In this document: positions 48,865 through 57,737 of the stretch, one piece after another | Layout of the letters: each line of letters begins with the position of its first letter | Position numbering within the stretch: position 1 is the first letter of the stretch | Assembly: GCF_024347635.1 (NCBI RefSeq) | Contig: NZ_AP025510.1 | Location: forward strand, 1,054,001 to 1,118,000 | Reading direction: 5' to 3' | DNA: 64,000 nucleotides | Source: Vibrio tasmaniensis | Lineage (GTDB): Bacteria > Pseudomonadota > Gammaproteobacteria > Enterobacterales > Vibrionaceae | Position numbers and translations under genes: made by a program | Notes under the pieces: model-generated | The model's database searches: none | The model's input: only the letters and a program-made list of their open reading frames with translations | What the model was told of the DNA's origin: nothing

Positions 48865-49877
48865 TCAAAAAGTTATTCATTTTTATTATCTTGTGCCTAA
48901 TCGCAGCCGCAGCTGCTGGTTTTTATGTTTACAACCAAGCGCAAGATAACCTGAAACAAGTTATTCAATTAGAAAAACCACAGGTGGTTACCGTTGCTTC
49001 AGGTAGCAGCTTTAACCGTGTGCTCGCACAATTGATTAATCAAGGCCTTTTTGAGGCTTCTCCTTACGAGAAATTAATCCGTAAGTTGCATCCTGAGCTT
49101 GTAGACGTAAAAGCGGGTACATTCTTGCTCGAACCAGGTTTAACCCTAGAACAGGCGTTACAAGTACTTGTAGAAGGGAAAGAGCACCAATTTACGATTA
49201 CCTTCGTAGAAGGCAGTCGTTTTGATGAGTGGCTTGTTCAGCTAAAAGACAACGAATTCATTCAGCAAACGTTAGACGGTGTTTCTGAAAAAGAGATCGC
49301 CGAAAAGCTTGGTATCGAAAATGAAAAGCTAGAAGGCCTGTTCTTAGCGGAAACATACCACTATACCTACGGCACTACGGATTTAGATTTGTTGAAACGC
49401 GCACATCGCGATCTAATGAATGTGGTCAATGATGAGTGGGAAAATAGAGCCGGTAAGTTGCCTCTTAAGTCGCCGTACGAAGCGCTAATTCTTGCGTCTA
49501 TCATCGAGAAAGAGACGGCAGTAGCGTCAGAGCGTGAACGTGTGTCTTCTGTGTTCGTTAACCGCTTGAACAAGCGTATGCGTTTGCAAACTGACCCAAC
49601 GGTTATCTACGGCATGGGCGATAGCTACAAAGGTAATATTCGTAAGAAAGACCTACGCACTCCAACGCCATACAACACCTATACAATGAGTGGCCTACCG
49701 CCGACGCCTATTGCAATGGCGGGTAAAGCGTCGATCAATGCTGCGCTGAATCCAGAGAAGAGCAACTACCTGTATTTTGTTGCGAGTGGAACGGGCGGTC
49801 ACGTATTTTCAAAGAGTTTGACTGAGCATAACCGTGCAGTACGAGCTTACTTAAAGCAATTAAGAAAAAACAAATAA
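48861..49877 (+). CDS. mltG: Endolytic murein transglycosylase MltG
   Basis: MltG (YceG) cuts nascent glycan strands in the periplasm and may stop their growth. The 338-residue product has one N-terminal span ([19 protein letters not shown]), a LysM-like first domain, and the YceG domain with the catalytic glutamate in [14 protein letters not shown] near 218, followed by [12 protein letters not shown] and [16 protein letters not shown]. Translation begins at GTG 48861, overlapping the TGA of pabC, which suggests coupling. tmk follows after 10 bases. Confidence 0.95.
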   Translation: MIKKLFIFIILCLIAAAAAGFYVYNQAQDNLKQVIQLEKPQVVTVASGSSFNRVLAQLINQGLFEASPYEKLIRKLHPELVDVKAGTFLLEPGLTLEQALQVLVEGKEHQFTITFVEGSRFDEWLVQLKDNEFIQQTLDGVSEKEIAEKLGIENEKLEGLFLAETYHYTYGTTDLDLLKRAHRDLMNVVNDEWENRAGKLPLKSPYEALILASIIEKETAVASERERVSSVFVNRLNKRMRLQTDPTVIYGMGDSYKGNIRKKDLRTPTPYNTYTMSGLPPTPIAMAGKASINAALNPEKSNYLYFVASGTGGHVFSKSLTEHNRAVRAYLKQLRKNK

Positions 49878-49887
49878 AGAAATAATT

Positions 49888-50520
49888 ATGAATCAGTCGA
49901 AATTTATCGTAGTCGAAGGCCTTGAAGGTGCAGGTAAAAGTACAGCAATCAATGCCATCGTTGAGACATTGAAAGCATCGGGTGTTAAAGATATCGTCAG
50001 TACTCGTGAGCCGGGTGGCACTGTCTTAGCTGAAAAGATGCGCTCATTGGTTAAAGAAGAACATGAAGGCGAGAAGCTTCAAGATATGACGGAATTACTG
50101 CTGATGTACGCGGCACGTGTTCAATTAGTAGAAAACGTCATCAAGCCCGCACTCGACAGTGGTAAATGGGTATTGGGTGATCGCCATGATATGTCTTCTC
50201 AAGCATACCAAGGTGGTGGTCGTCAGATCGCACGTACTACTATGGAATCACTGAAAGCAACCACGCTAGGCGGTTTTAAGCCAGATCTAACCCTATACTT
50301 GGATCTTGACCCTAGAGTAGGGCTTGAACGCGCTAGAGGCCGTGGTGAGCTTGATAGAATTGAAAAGATGGATATCTCATTCTTCGATCGTACGCGTGAA
50401 CGTTACCTTGAGATTGCAGAACAAGACGAAACGGTTCTTGTGGTTAATGCACAGCAAGAGATTGAGCAAGTGGCTGCTGATATTAAAGTCGCGCTAGGTG
50501 CTTGGCTCAATAAACAGTAG
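49888..50520 (+). CDS. tmk: Thymidylate kinase
   Basis: Tmk phosphorylates dTMP to dTDP. The 210-residue protein has the P-loop [12 protein letters not shown] near residue 11, the DRx motif in [18 protein letters not shown] near 97, and a lid rich in arginine ([15 protein letters not shown]), the E. coli type II arrangement. It is followed by holB after 6 bases, a conserved order. Confidence 0.96.
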   Translation: MNQSKFIVVEGLEGAGKSTAINAIVETLKASGVKDIVSTREPGGTVLAEKMRSLVKEEHEGEKLQDMTELLLMYAARVQLVENVIKPALDSGKWVLGDRHDMSSQAYQGGGRQIARTTMESLKATTLGGFKPDLTLYLDLDPRVGLERARGRGELDRIEKMDISFFDRTRERYLEIAEQDETVLVVNAQQEIEQVAADIKVALGAWLNKQ

Positions 50521-50526
50521 GTAGTC

Positions 50527-51492
50527 ATGGCTGAAGTGTACTCTTGGCTCACACCAGTATGGAGTGAGTGGAAAAAAAATCTCGATGCAGAACGTTTTCC
50601 TAACTCTGTGATTGTTAATGCACCTGAAGGGCTCGGCGTTGATGCGTTGATTAGCCAACTTACCGACGCATTGATGTGTACGAACTATGAAAGCGAGTCG
50701 TGCGGGTTTTGCCACAGCTGCGAACTGATGAAGTCGGGCAGTCATCCTGATTTTCATGTGATCTCACCAGAGAAAGAAGGTAAGTCGATCACGGTTGATC
50801 AAGTGCGTGCCAGTAACCGCTGGGCTCAAGAGTCTTCTCAGTTAGGTGGTTTGCGCGTTATCTTGCTTACCCCAGCTGAAGCAATGAACGAATCGGCTTC
50901 CAATGCACTATTGAAAACTCTGGAAGAGCCATCAAGTAAGTGCATCTTCATTCTTTCAACTCGCAACAGCAATCGCTTAATGCCGACTATTATTAGCCGT
51001 TGTCAGCAGTTCAATGTGGTTAGCCCACAGTTGGAGGTCGGGTCGGCGTGGCTAGATGGCGAAGTCGGTAAAGCGGTACCGCAGTTCATTTTAGCACTCA
51101 ATGACAACGCGCCTTTAAAAGCAAAGGCGATGTTTGAGCAAAGCGGAGTCGAGGCTTCGACCAAAGCACTCGATGGCTTTGTCAATGTAATCAAAGGCAC
51201 TCAACCTGACATGCTGAAATTTTCCACAGAGCTTGGTAAAGATCCTTTGGTTCAACTAGGCTGGCTATGGCACTTATTGTCTGACGTACAGAAGTTGCAT
51301 TTTGGTTTGGCGAACCAAGCCATTACTCCTAGCGCGAAAGCATTGGTTGAAGTGATGTCTTATCAAAGTGCTTATGCAGCATCACATAAACTGCTGATAT
51401 TGATTGAGCAGTTAAAGCAACACCCTGGGCTCAATACGGAGCTACTCATAATGAATTGGCTGATTGCCACTTGCGAGGAAACATGTTCGTAG
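50527..51492 (+). CDS. holB: DNA polymerase III subunit delta'
   Basis: HolB is part of the clamp loader. The 321-residue product has a degenerate nucleotide site (NAPEGLGVDALISQL, no true P-loop), a four-cysteine zinc module (CTNYESESCGFCHSCEL, near residues 57-71), PDFHVI, and the SRC motif in IISRCQQF near 158. The lack of a P-loop lysine fits delta', which does not hydrolyse ATP. Its end overlaps the start of the tatD-like gene by ten bases. Confidence 0.93.
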   Translation: MAEVYSWLTPVWSEWKKNLDAERFPNSVIVNAPEGLGVDALISQLTDALMCTNYESESCGFCHSCELMKSGSHPDFHVISPEKEGKSITVDQVRASNRWAQESSQLGGLRVILLTPAEAMNESASNALLKTLEEPSSKCIFILSTRNSNRLMPTIISRCQQFNVVSPQLEVGSAWLDGEVGKAVPQFILALNDNAPLKAKAMFEQSGVEASTKALDGFVNVIKGTQPDMLKFSTELGKDPLVQLGWLWHLLSDVQKLHFGLANQAITPSAKALVEVMSYQSAYAASHKLLILIEQLKQHPGLNTELLIMNWLIATCEETCS

Positions 51493-52250
51493 ATTCTCAC
51501 TGTCATTTAGACAAACTGGATTACCAAGATTTACACACCAACGTAGAAGACGTGGTTAACAAGGCGAAGGCAGCCAACGTAGACCAACTGCTTTCTGTCG
51601 GTGTGACGCTGGATTCGTTTGAAAACATGCTTGAGATGATCTCGCCGTTTGATAACGTTAAGGCTTCGTGTGGCGTTCATCCTCTCGATGTAGAGAGTGA
51701 TTTCAACTTAGAAAGAATGCGTGAGTACGCGAGTAACCCTAAAGTTGTGGCGATTGGTGAGACCGGCCTAGATTATCATTACCAGCCAGAGACGGCAGAA
51801 CTGCAACAGCTTAGGTTCAAGCAGCACGTTGAGTTGGCTGTTGAGCTGAATAAACCTTTGATCATCCACACACGTAACGCGCGTGAAGATACGTTAGCTA
51901 TTTTACGCGATGGTGGAGCAGAGAAGTGCGGTGGTGTGATTCATTGCTTTACTGAAGATCAAGCATTCGCTGAAGCGGCAATGGAATTAGGTTTTTATAT
52001 CTCGATTTCAGGTATTGTGACTTTTAAACAAGCCACAGAACTTAAAGATGTTGTGAAGAACCTACCTCTAGATAGGTTGCTGATCGAGACTGATTCGCCA
52101 TATTTGGCGCCGATTCCATATCGTGGCAAAGAGAATCAGCCTGCATATGTGGTCGAAGTTGCGGCTTATATCGCCCAGTTAAAAGGGGTATCAATGAAAG
52201 AGGTTGCTGAACAAACGACCAAAAATTACCGAAAACTTTTTTTGCGATAG
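51483..52250 (+). CDS. ycfH: TatD family metal-dependent hydrolase (YcfH)
   Basis: The 255-residue protein has the TatD metal sites: FVDSHCHLD at the N terminus, IGETGLDYHY near residue 92, IIHTRNARED near 127, HCFTED, and IETDSPYLAP near 202. Members are Mg-dependent deoxyribonucleases or hydrolases; the substrate of this branch is not established. The frame opens at 51456, but ATG 51483 follows GAGGAA and gives the family N terminus. It is the end of the tmk-holB-ycfH unit. Confidence 0.92.
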   Translation: MFVDSHCHLDKLDYQDLHTNVEDVVNKAKAANVDQLLSVGVTLDSFENMLEMISPFDNVKASCGVHPLDVESDFNLERMREYASNPKVVAIGETGLDYHYQPETAELQQLRFKQHVELAVELNKPLIIHTRNAREDTLAILRDGGAEKCGGVIHCFTEDQAFAEAAMELGFYISISGIVTFKQATELKDVVKNLPLDRLLIETDSPYLAPIPYRGKENQPAYVVEVAAYIAQLKGVSMKEVAEQTTKNYRKLFLR

Positions 52251-52268
52251 AAACCTAACTAAACATAT

Positions 52269-52293
52269 AAAAGGGAGTGAAAGCTCCCTTTTT
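52269..52293 (+). terminator. Terminator of the pabC-ycfH unit
   Basis: AAAAGGGAG (52269-52277) pairs with CTCCCTTTT (52284-52292), followed by more thymine. Confidence 0.9.
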
Positions 52294-52400
52294 GTGTTTT
52301 TGATCACCAAAAATGCGTTTTTTTTTAATGTTTACGGAATATGTTGAACTTGAGAGTATGAATTACAACATTTGTAATTTTGTTACTAAAAATAACATTG

Positions 52401-52436
52401 CCCTCTATTTTATTTACTCAGTAAAATAATAGAGGG
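52401..52436. promoter_or_regulatory. AT-rich inverted repeat in the ptsG upstream region
   Basis: CCCTCTATT (52401-52409) and AATAGAGGG (52428-52436) flank an inner TTTACT/AGTAAA pair, making a nearly continuous hairpin or palindromic operator about 260 bases before ptsG. No T-run follows. The remaining 52294-52694 is AT-rich, ends in CAGGAG as ribosome site, and holds no gene I can support. Confidence 0.55.
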
Positions 52437-52694
52437 TAATTATAATTTACTTTATTTTCATAAACTTATCGGCTTGTAAAGCATTGCATTTCTATATTTG
52501 ACATGTGATCCAAGACTTGTTTTGAAACTAAATTTCGTAAGTGACTAGAAACTTAGTTCCCCATCAATATATATTTAGCGGCAGAAAATATAATGCAACA
52601 CATGGTTACATTTTCACTGGGTGCTAACATATAGGCTACGGGGGTGTGCCGTTAGGACCCATATAATTATTTTATCTTTATCAGGAGCATAAAC

Positions 52695-54125
52695 ATGTTT
52701 AAGAACCTTTTTGCTAGCCTGCAGAAAGTTGGTAAGTCTCTGATGCTACCAGTATCAGTTTTACCAGTTGCGGGTATTTTGCTAGGTGTCGGTGCAGCAG
52801 ACCTTCCTTTCATTCCAGAAATCGTTTCAAACTTAATGGAACAAGCGGGTGGTTCAGTATTCGGTCAAATGGCACTGCTGTTCGCAGTAGGTGTAGCACT
52901 TGGCTTTACAAATAACGACGGTGTAGCTGGTCTAGCTGCTATCGTTGGTTACGGCATCATGACTGCTACACTAGGCGTAATGGCTGGTGTAATGGGCGTT
53001 GATAAAATCGACACTGGTGTACTAGGTGGTATCCTAGTCGGTGGTGTTGCTGCTTGGGCATTCAACCGTTTCTTCCGTATTCAACTACCAGAGTACCTTG
53101 GCTTCTTCGCTGGTAAGCGTGCTGTGCCAATCATCACAGGTTTCTCTGCGATTGGTCTAGCAATCCTACTATCTGTAGTATGGCCACCAGTTGGCGGCGC
53201 TATCTCTGCGTTCTCTGATTGGGCTGCTCACCAAAACCCACAAGTGGCGTTTGGTATCTACGGTATCGTTGAGCGTTCTCTAATTCCATTTGGTCTTCAC
53301 CACGTTTGGAACGTACCTTTCTTCTTTGAAGCTGGTACTTGTGTAAACGCTGCTGGCGAAACTCAAAACGGTGTTCTTACTTGTTACCTAGTTGCTGATG
53401 ACGCATCTCGTGCAGCGGGCAATGGCTTCGGTCAGCTAGCTGGTGGTTACATGTTCAAGATGTTCGGTCTACCTGCTGCTGCAATCGCGATTGCACATTC
53501 AGCTAAACCTGAAAACCGCGCTAAAGTAATGGGTATCATGGCTTCTGCTGCGTTAACTTCATTCCTAACGGGTATCACTGAACCAATCGAATTCTCATTC
53601 CTATTCGTTGCTCCTGTACTGTACGCAATCCACGCTCTACTAGCTGGTTCTGCATACGTTCTTGCGAACACTCTAGGTTTTGTACACGGTACATCTTTCT
53701 CACACGGTCTAATCGACTTCCTAGTTCTATCTGGCAACGCGTCTAAGATGGGCCTAATGGTTGTTTGTGGTGTTGCTTACGCTGCAATTTACTACATCGT
53801 ATTCCGCACTGTGATTAAAGCTCTAGACCTTAAAACTCCAGGTCGCGAAGACGAGTCAGAAGACGAAATCGTTGCAACTGGTACAGAGCTTGCTGGTGAG
53901 TTAGTTGCTGCATTCGGTGGCAAAGCGAACATCACTGGTCTTGACGCTTGTATTACTCGTCTACGTGTAGCCGTTGCTGATACAGCAGTTGTTGACCAAG
54001 ACAAACTGAAGAAACTAGGCGCTGCAGGTGTTGTTGTAGTTGCTGGTGGCGTACAAGCTATCTTCGGTACTAAGTCTGACAACCTTAAGACAGACATGGA
54101 TGAGTGGATCCGTAACAACGGTTAA
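52695..54125 (+). CDS. ptsG: Glucose-specific PTS transporter subunit IICB
   Basis: PtsG takes up glucose while phosphorylating it. The 476-residue protein has the IIC domain (about 10 spans; [22 protein letters not shown] at the start, [32 protein letters not shown]) and a C-terminal IIB domain with the phospho-accepting cysteine in [10 protein letters not shown] near residue 419. There is no IIA domain; Crr would be supplied elsewhere. Its expected repressor, Mlc, is encoded 7 kb downstream. The leader is structured. Confidence 0.96.
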   Translation: MFKNLFASLQKVGKSLMLPVSVLPVAGILLGVGAADLPFIPEIVSNLMEQAGGSVFGQMALLFAVGVALGFTNNDGVAGLAAIVGYGIMTATLGVMAGVMGVDKIDTGVLGGILVGGVAAWAFNRFFRIQLPEYLGFFAGKRAVPIITGFSAIGLAILLSVVWPPVGGAISAFSDWAAHQNPQVAFGIYGIVERSLIPFGLHHVWNVPFFFEAGTCVNAAGETQNGVLTCYLVADDASRAAGNGFGQLAGGYMFKMFGLPAAAIAIAHSAKPENRAKVMGIMASAALTSFLTGITEPIEFSFLFVAPVLYAIHALLAGSAYVLANTLGFVHGTSFSHGLIDFLVLSGNASKMGLMVVCGVAYAAIYYIVFRTVIKALDLKTPGREDESEDEIVATGTELAGELVAAFGGKANITGLDACITRLRVAVADTAVVDQDKLKKLGAAGVVVVAGGVQAIFGTKSDNLKTDMDEWIRNNG

Positions 54126-54145
54126 TTCGCTGATTCAATAAATTG

Positions 54146-54174
54146 AAAGGAGGCCTTACGGGCCTCCTTTTTTG
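54146..54174 (+). terminator. Terminator of ptsG
   Basis: AAAGGAGGCC (54146-54155) pairs with GGCCTCCTTT (54161-54170), followed by thymines. Confidence 0.93.
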
Positions 54175-54340
54175 CTTTCTGCAATATGCAAAATGTCCTC
54201 CCGCTTAATCTCTTCTTACTCAACCCGATGTGTTGAAGACCGATTACGAAGCTTGAACGCCAGTTCGCTTTTACCTAGCGATGACACCTTTCGCTGAGAT
54301 TCCCGTAGACTCCGTTTTTTAACTACAGTCTGAGAATATT

Positions 54341-54745
54341 ATGAAACATCGTTACTTGATCGGCCTTATGTGCTGCAGCGGAGCCTCGTTTGCTCACGCT
54401 TCTGAAGTTCCAGCTTTGGAAGTTGGATTAGCCATTGACCAAGACCTGAGTGTCGTTGTGGAATTTGATCAGAAGTATCGTGCCACGATTGGCAACGATG
54501 GTGCTGCATTTGACTACATTTGGAAGCGTGGTCAGTTTGAGACTGAAGCTCCGTTGAGTTGGTATGTCGGTGCTGGTGCTTGGACTGAATGGAATGACGA
54601 CTTTGGCTTACGCTTGCCGTTAGGCGTGAAAGTGAATTTCCACGAAGGTTGGAATGCTTACGCTCAAGTTCACCCTGAACTCGACATGTATAAAGGTGTT
54701 GAGTTACAAGTGGGTGGTGCGCTAGGTATCACTTACAAGTTCTAG
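54341..54745 (+). CDS. Small envelope protein with signal peptide, family unknown
   Basis: The 134-residue product has a signal peptide (MKHRYLIGLMCCSGASFAHA, cleavage near residue 20) and a mature part rich in alternating aromatic and polar residues (GLAIDQDLSVVVEFDQKYRA, WYVGAGAWTEWNDDFGLRL). It ends in a C-terminal phenylalanine (GITYKF), a feature of outer-membrane beta-barrels, although the protein is short for one. I do not recognise the family. It may follow ptsG by regulation or only by position; it has its own terminator. Confidence 0.7.
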   Translation: MKHRYLIGLMCCSGASFAHASEVPALEVGLAIDQDLSVVVEFDQKYRATIGNDGAAFDYIWKRGQFETEAPLSWYVGAGAWTEWNDDFGLRLPLGVKVNFHEGWNAYAQVHPELDMYKGVELQVGGALGITYKF

Positions 54746-54756
54746 GTGATGAGACA

Positions 54757-54786
54757 AAAAATGCCAGCTTAGTAGCTGGCATTTTT
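54757..54786. terminator. Bidirectional terminator after the small envelope gene
   Basis: AAAAATGCCAGCT (54757-54769) pairs with AGCTGGCATTTTT (54774-54786) around TAGT. It serves the envelope gene and the opposing NSS unit. Confidence 0.93.
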
Positions 54787-54802
54787 GAATGGTTAAATAA
54801 GG

Positions 54803-54901
54803 TTATTTCTGTTTGTCCATTGCACGCTTTATGCAAATTGCAGCACCACCCCAAGTGATACCAAGACCAAGAACCATCATAATAATCGCACTAGTTGTCA
54901 T
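54803..54901 (-). CDS. MetS-like small subunit of an NSS transporter (32 residues)
   Basis: A 32-residue open frame on the minus strand translates to one membrane span with MTTSAIIMMVLGLGI followed by TWGGAAICIKRAM and a basic tail. This matches the small-subunit family known from Corynebacterium MetPS, where it is needed for transport with the large NSS protein. It begins two bases after the transporter stop, and its ribosome site (AGAAGGAAG) lies within the transporter 3' end, so translation is coupled. Confidence 0.85.
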   Translation of the reverse strand: MTTSAIIMMVLGLGITWGGAAICIKRAMDKQK

Positions 54902-54903
54902 GA

Positions 54904-56364
54904 TTATGCTTCCTTCTTACTTGTCATATTTATGATAATGCCAATCGCTAGTAATCCTGCGATCATTGCCCAGCCAAGAGTCAGGTCATAGCCACCGTAA
55001 CCGTCTGTAAACAATGCGCTTAGTTTCGTTGCAAGAATGATTGCAAGCATAACTGGAGTGACGAAGCGTAAACATACGTTAAACCATACGCCAATAGAGA
55101 AATCTGAAATCTCATTGACGTACGCACGTACATCGCTAACTTTGTTTAGTAGCCATGCCATTAGAAGGATTTCAATGAATCCGCCTACCATGATGCCGAC
55201 GTTGTTAGCGAAGTGATCGACTAGGTCTAGTAGAAGTAGGCCGCCGTTAGTTGCAAATGCCATAGACACCACAACACCAACGCCAATAACAATACTTGCT
55301 GCTTTTTTACGGCTCCAGTTCAGCTTGTCCATAATTGCAGATGTTACCGCTTCCATAATTGAGATATGAGAGCTTAAACCAGCCACAACAAGTGCAAAGA
55401 AGAATAGTGGACCCAGAATATACGGTGCTGGAAGTAAATTAATCGCAGCAGGTAGCGTAACAAACGCAAGGCCAACGCCTGCTGATACTACTTCAGTTAA
55501 TGGTTTACCTTGTTCTTGAGCCATGTAGCCAAGAACAGAGAAAATCATAATACCCGCAAGAATTGAGAAACCACAGTTGATAAGAACCGTCATGAACGCG
55601 TTGTTCGTGATATCTGATTTTTCAGGCAGGTAGCTTGAGTAAGCCAGCATGATCGCAAAACCGATACTTAGCGTGAAGAAGATTTGTCCATAAGCAGCAG
55701 CCCATACTTTTACGTCCCAGATCTTGCTGAAATCAGGTTCGAACATGTAGTTCACACCATCTAGAGCACCAGGAAGGAAAACCATGCGTCCGATAAGCAA
55801 AATCACCATTATGAACAACACTGGCATCATTACTTTAGAAGCACGTTCGATACCAGCTTTAACACCACCCACGATAGCTGCATAAGTGATTGCCCAAGCG
55901 AGTAACATTGCGCCGGCGATGCCCCATTGGATGTTACCTAGGTTCGTCGGTGAGTTATCACCTAGAGCTAGATATTCACTGAAGAAGAATGCGTTAGTGT
56001 CTGTTCCCCAGCTTTGATTGAATGACATACCGAAGTATGAAATTGCCCAACCGATAACGGCAACATAGTAGACCGCGATGACAGCCGCTACACCCACTTG
56101 GAACCAGCCAAGCCACTCAAATTTTGAGTTGATGCGCGCTAAAGTTGCAGGTGCAGAGCCACGATATTTTTGACCCATACTGAACTCTAGGATCATAAAT
56201 GGGATACCAGCCGTAAGCATGGCAAATAGATATGGAATGAAAAAAGCACCGCCGCCATTTTCATAAGCCATATATGGAAAACGCCAAATGTTTCCTAAAC
56301 CAATAGCAGATCCTACTGCGGCAAGGATAAATCCTGCTCGGGATCCCCACTGTTCTCGCTTCAT
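54904..56364 (-). CDS. Sodium-dependent NSS family amino acid transporter
   Basis: The 486-residue product belongs to the neurotransmitter:sodium symporter family. The N terminus reads REQWGSRAGFILAAVGSAIG, then LGNIWRFPYMAYENGGGAF, the sodium- and substrate-site span 1. About 11-12 spans are seen. With the 32-residue partner downstream it resembles MetPS methionine/alanine importers; the actual amino acid cannot be read. Regulation is not visible. Confidence 0.9.
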   Translation of the reverse strand: MKREQWGSRAGFILAAVGSAIGLGNIWRFPYMAYENGGGAFFIPYLFAMLTAGIPFMILEFSMGQKYRGSAPATLARINSKFEWLGWFQVGVAAVIAVYYVAVIGWAISYFGMSFNQSWGTDTNAFFFSEYLALGDNSPTNLGNIQWGIAGAMLLAWAITYAAIVGGVKAGIERASKVMMPVLFIMVILLIGRMVFLPGALDGVNYMFEPDFSKIWDVKVWAAAYGQIFFTLSIGFAIMLAYSSYLPEKSDITNNAFMTVLINCGFSILAGIMIFSVLGYMAQEQGKPLTEVVSAGVGLAFVTLPAAINLLPAPYILGPLFFFALVVAGLSSHISIMEAVTSAIMDKLNWSRKKAASIVIGVGVVVSMAFATNGGLLLLDLVDHFANNVGIMVGGFIEILLMAWLLNKVSDVRAYVNEISDFSIGVWFNVCLRFVTPVMLAIILATKLSALFTDGYGGYDLTLGWAMIAGLLAIGIIINMTSKKEA

Positions 56365-56867
56365 ATTTAACTCCTTTACAACTTCCCTGAGGTATGAAGC
56401 TTCTCGTCACGCTGTGCTTGGTAAGGAGATGATAGTTAAAACAGGCAAACGGTTTGACTGTTTACTTTATCTTCCGTGATTAAGCAAAAGTTTAGATTAT
56501 TATGTTGTTAGCGATTGGAGAACTCAGCGGATAATTCTTAATTGTTTGATGTGTGTTTGCATAACCTGAAATATTCAGCTGATGCGTGCTAATGAGCCTA
56601 CCTAGTTAGAATGGTTAAAGCAATAGATTAGGTATGTTTAATAACTGTGGGCTTATGGTCTTTAAGATGTTAAATGATGGTTATTTTAGAGGTATGAATT
56701 GGTTTGGGGTTTTCTGATTGGTTTATGTGTCTAATTTTTTCTGTTTTATTAGGTTATATGACTTTATTTAAAAGTAGAGCGTATGACTGAAATTCATACA
56801 CTCTATAGTTGAACTGACCAACTATTCGGAGGTTCTATTGGTATGAGATGCTTATGGTCATCGATAC
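56365..56867. other. Gene-free stretch between the NSS transporter and an OMP gene
   Basis: The 503 AT-rich bases must hold the minus-strand promoter of the transporter. I see no open frame with a ribosome site, no clear riboswitch fold, and no T-run hairpin for the OMP gene whose stop is at 56868. Confidence 0.4.
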
Positions 56868-57461
56868 TTAGAAAGTAAAACTCAGTCCGACATTGGCTTG
56901 GAATTGGTTCATCCAGTCGGTATCAAAGCGGATGATGCACTCTTGCCCGTTACTTGGGATGTTACAAACACCGGAGGTGTCGTTATCGACAACGGTACCT
57001 AACCAACGTAGTTGTGTGTTTAGCGCTAATCGGTCACTAAATTTGTACTCTAAACCACCAAAGATAGAGGTTGAGAACCCATACTTATCTTTTGCCCAGT
57101 CTACATCGACGTAAGAAGCACCAAGGCCTAACCCCAAATAACCAGACAACACAGAAGAAGCTGGGTAGTAAATGCTACTTTGAAAGTGCAGGTATTGGAT
57201 GGAGGAGCTTAGGTTGAGCGTTTCTAATTCAGAGCTTTGATTAGAATAGAAAAAGCCGATGCGTCCTTTTTCAAATGGCGTTTCAATCGCAAAGGTGTAG
57301 TTTTCAGACCCTTTCATATCATAGGTTTTACCGTCCTGGTCTTCGACACTGCCACCGCCTGTATAGCCCACCATCGGAGTAATGATGATTTCCGGCGAGG
57401 CATGTACGCTCGAAACGGAGAGAAGCGTAATCAGTGCCAATATATTTGCTTTGTTATTCAT
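56868..57461 (-). CDS. Outer-membrane beta-barrel protein, OmpX/OmpW-like size
   Basis: The protein has 197 residues with a signal peptide (MNNKANILALITLLSVSSVHA) and a barrel-like mature part: GYTGGGSVEDQDGKTYDMKG, LGLGLGASYVDVDW, YGFSTSIFGGLEYKFSDRLAL, and a final VGLSFTF ending in phenylalanine as outer-membrane barrels do. Two cysteines (VCNIPSNGQECII) could form a disulfide in a loop. The frame opens at 57479, but ATG 57461 has AAGGA seven bases upstream. The ligand or role is not known. Confidence 0.75.
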   Translation of the reverse strand: MNNKANILALITLLSVSSVHASPEIIITPMVGYTGGGSVEDQDGKTYDMKGSENYTFAIETPFEKGRIGFFYSNQSSELETLNLSSSIQYLHFQSSIYYPASSVLSGYLGLGLGASYVDVDWAKDKYGFSTSIFGGLEYKFSDRLALNTQLRWLGTVVDNDTSGVCNIPSNGQECIIRFDTDWMNQFQANVGLSFTF

Positions 57462-57606
57462 GAGTATATCCTTATCCATACACTTACTAATTGTGATGGT
57501 TACATCAATATTGTGCGACTAATTTCGACGATTCTTGAAGATACTTCACACACCTGATAGTACTTAAATAGAGACTCGACAAATTAATAATAAGCCAGAG
57601 GTGTCT

Positions 57607-57696
57607 ATGGACCATAATCTGAAAAATGCCCTACAAATCACGGTTGTCATCTACGCAATCATTCTCTCATTTGGCTTTATTGCAATTGGTAGTTAA
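57607..57696 (+). CDS. 29-residue single-span membrane peptide (YnhF-like)
   Basis: The frame translates to MDHNLKNALQITVVIYAIIL plus SFGFIAIGS, a polar start and one hydrophobic span. It has a good ribosome site (AGAGGTG, seven bases away). In size and pattern it resembles the small YnhF family of enterobacteria, but the match is only by shape and I did not align it. The stop lies 41 bases before the patatin gene in the same direction, so the two may share a transcript. It would be missed by usual length cut-offs. Confidence 0.6.
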   Translation: MDHNLKNALQITVVIYAIILSFGFIAIGS

Positions 57697-57737
57697 TACC
57701 ATCTATTGCGAGGCTGAGTTTTTATACTCAGGGAATC

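Noticed and set aside
52329..52430. Possible 33-codon gene upstream of ptsG
   Set aside because: There is only a T-run before the ATG and no ribosome site. The frame ends inside the palindrome, and the translation has no clear feature.
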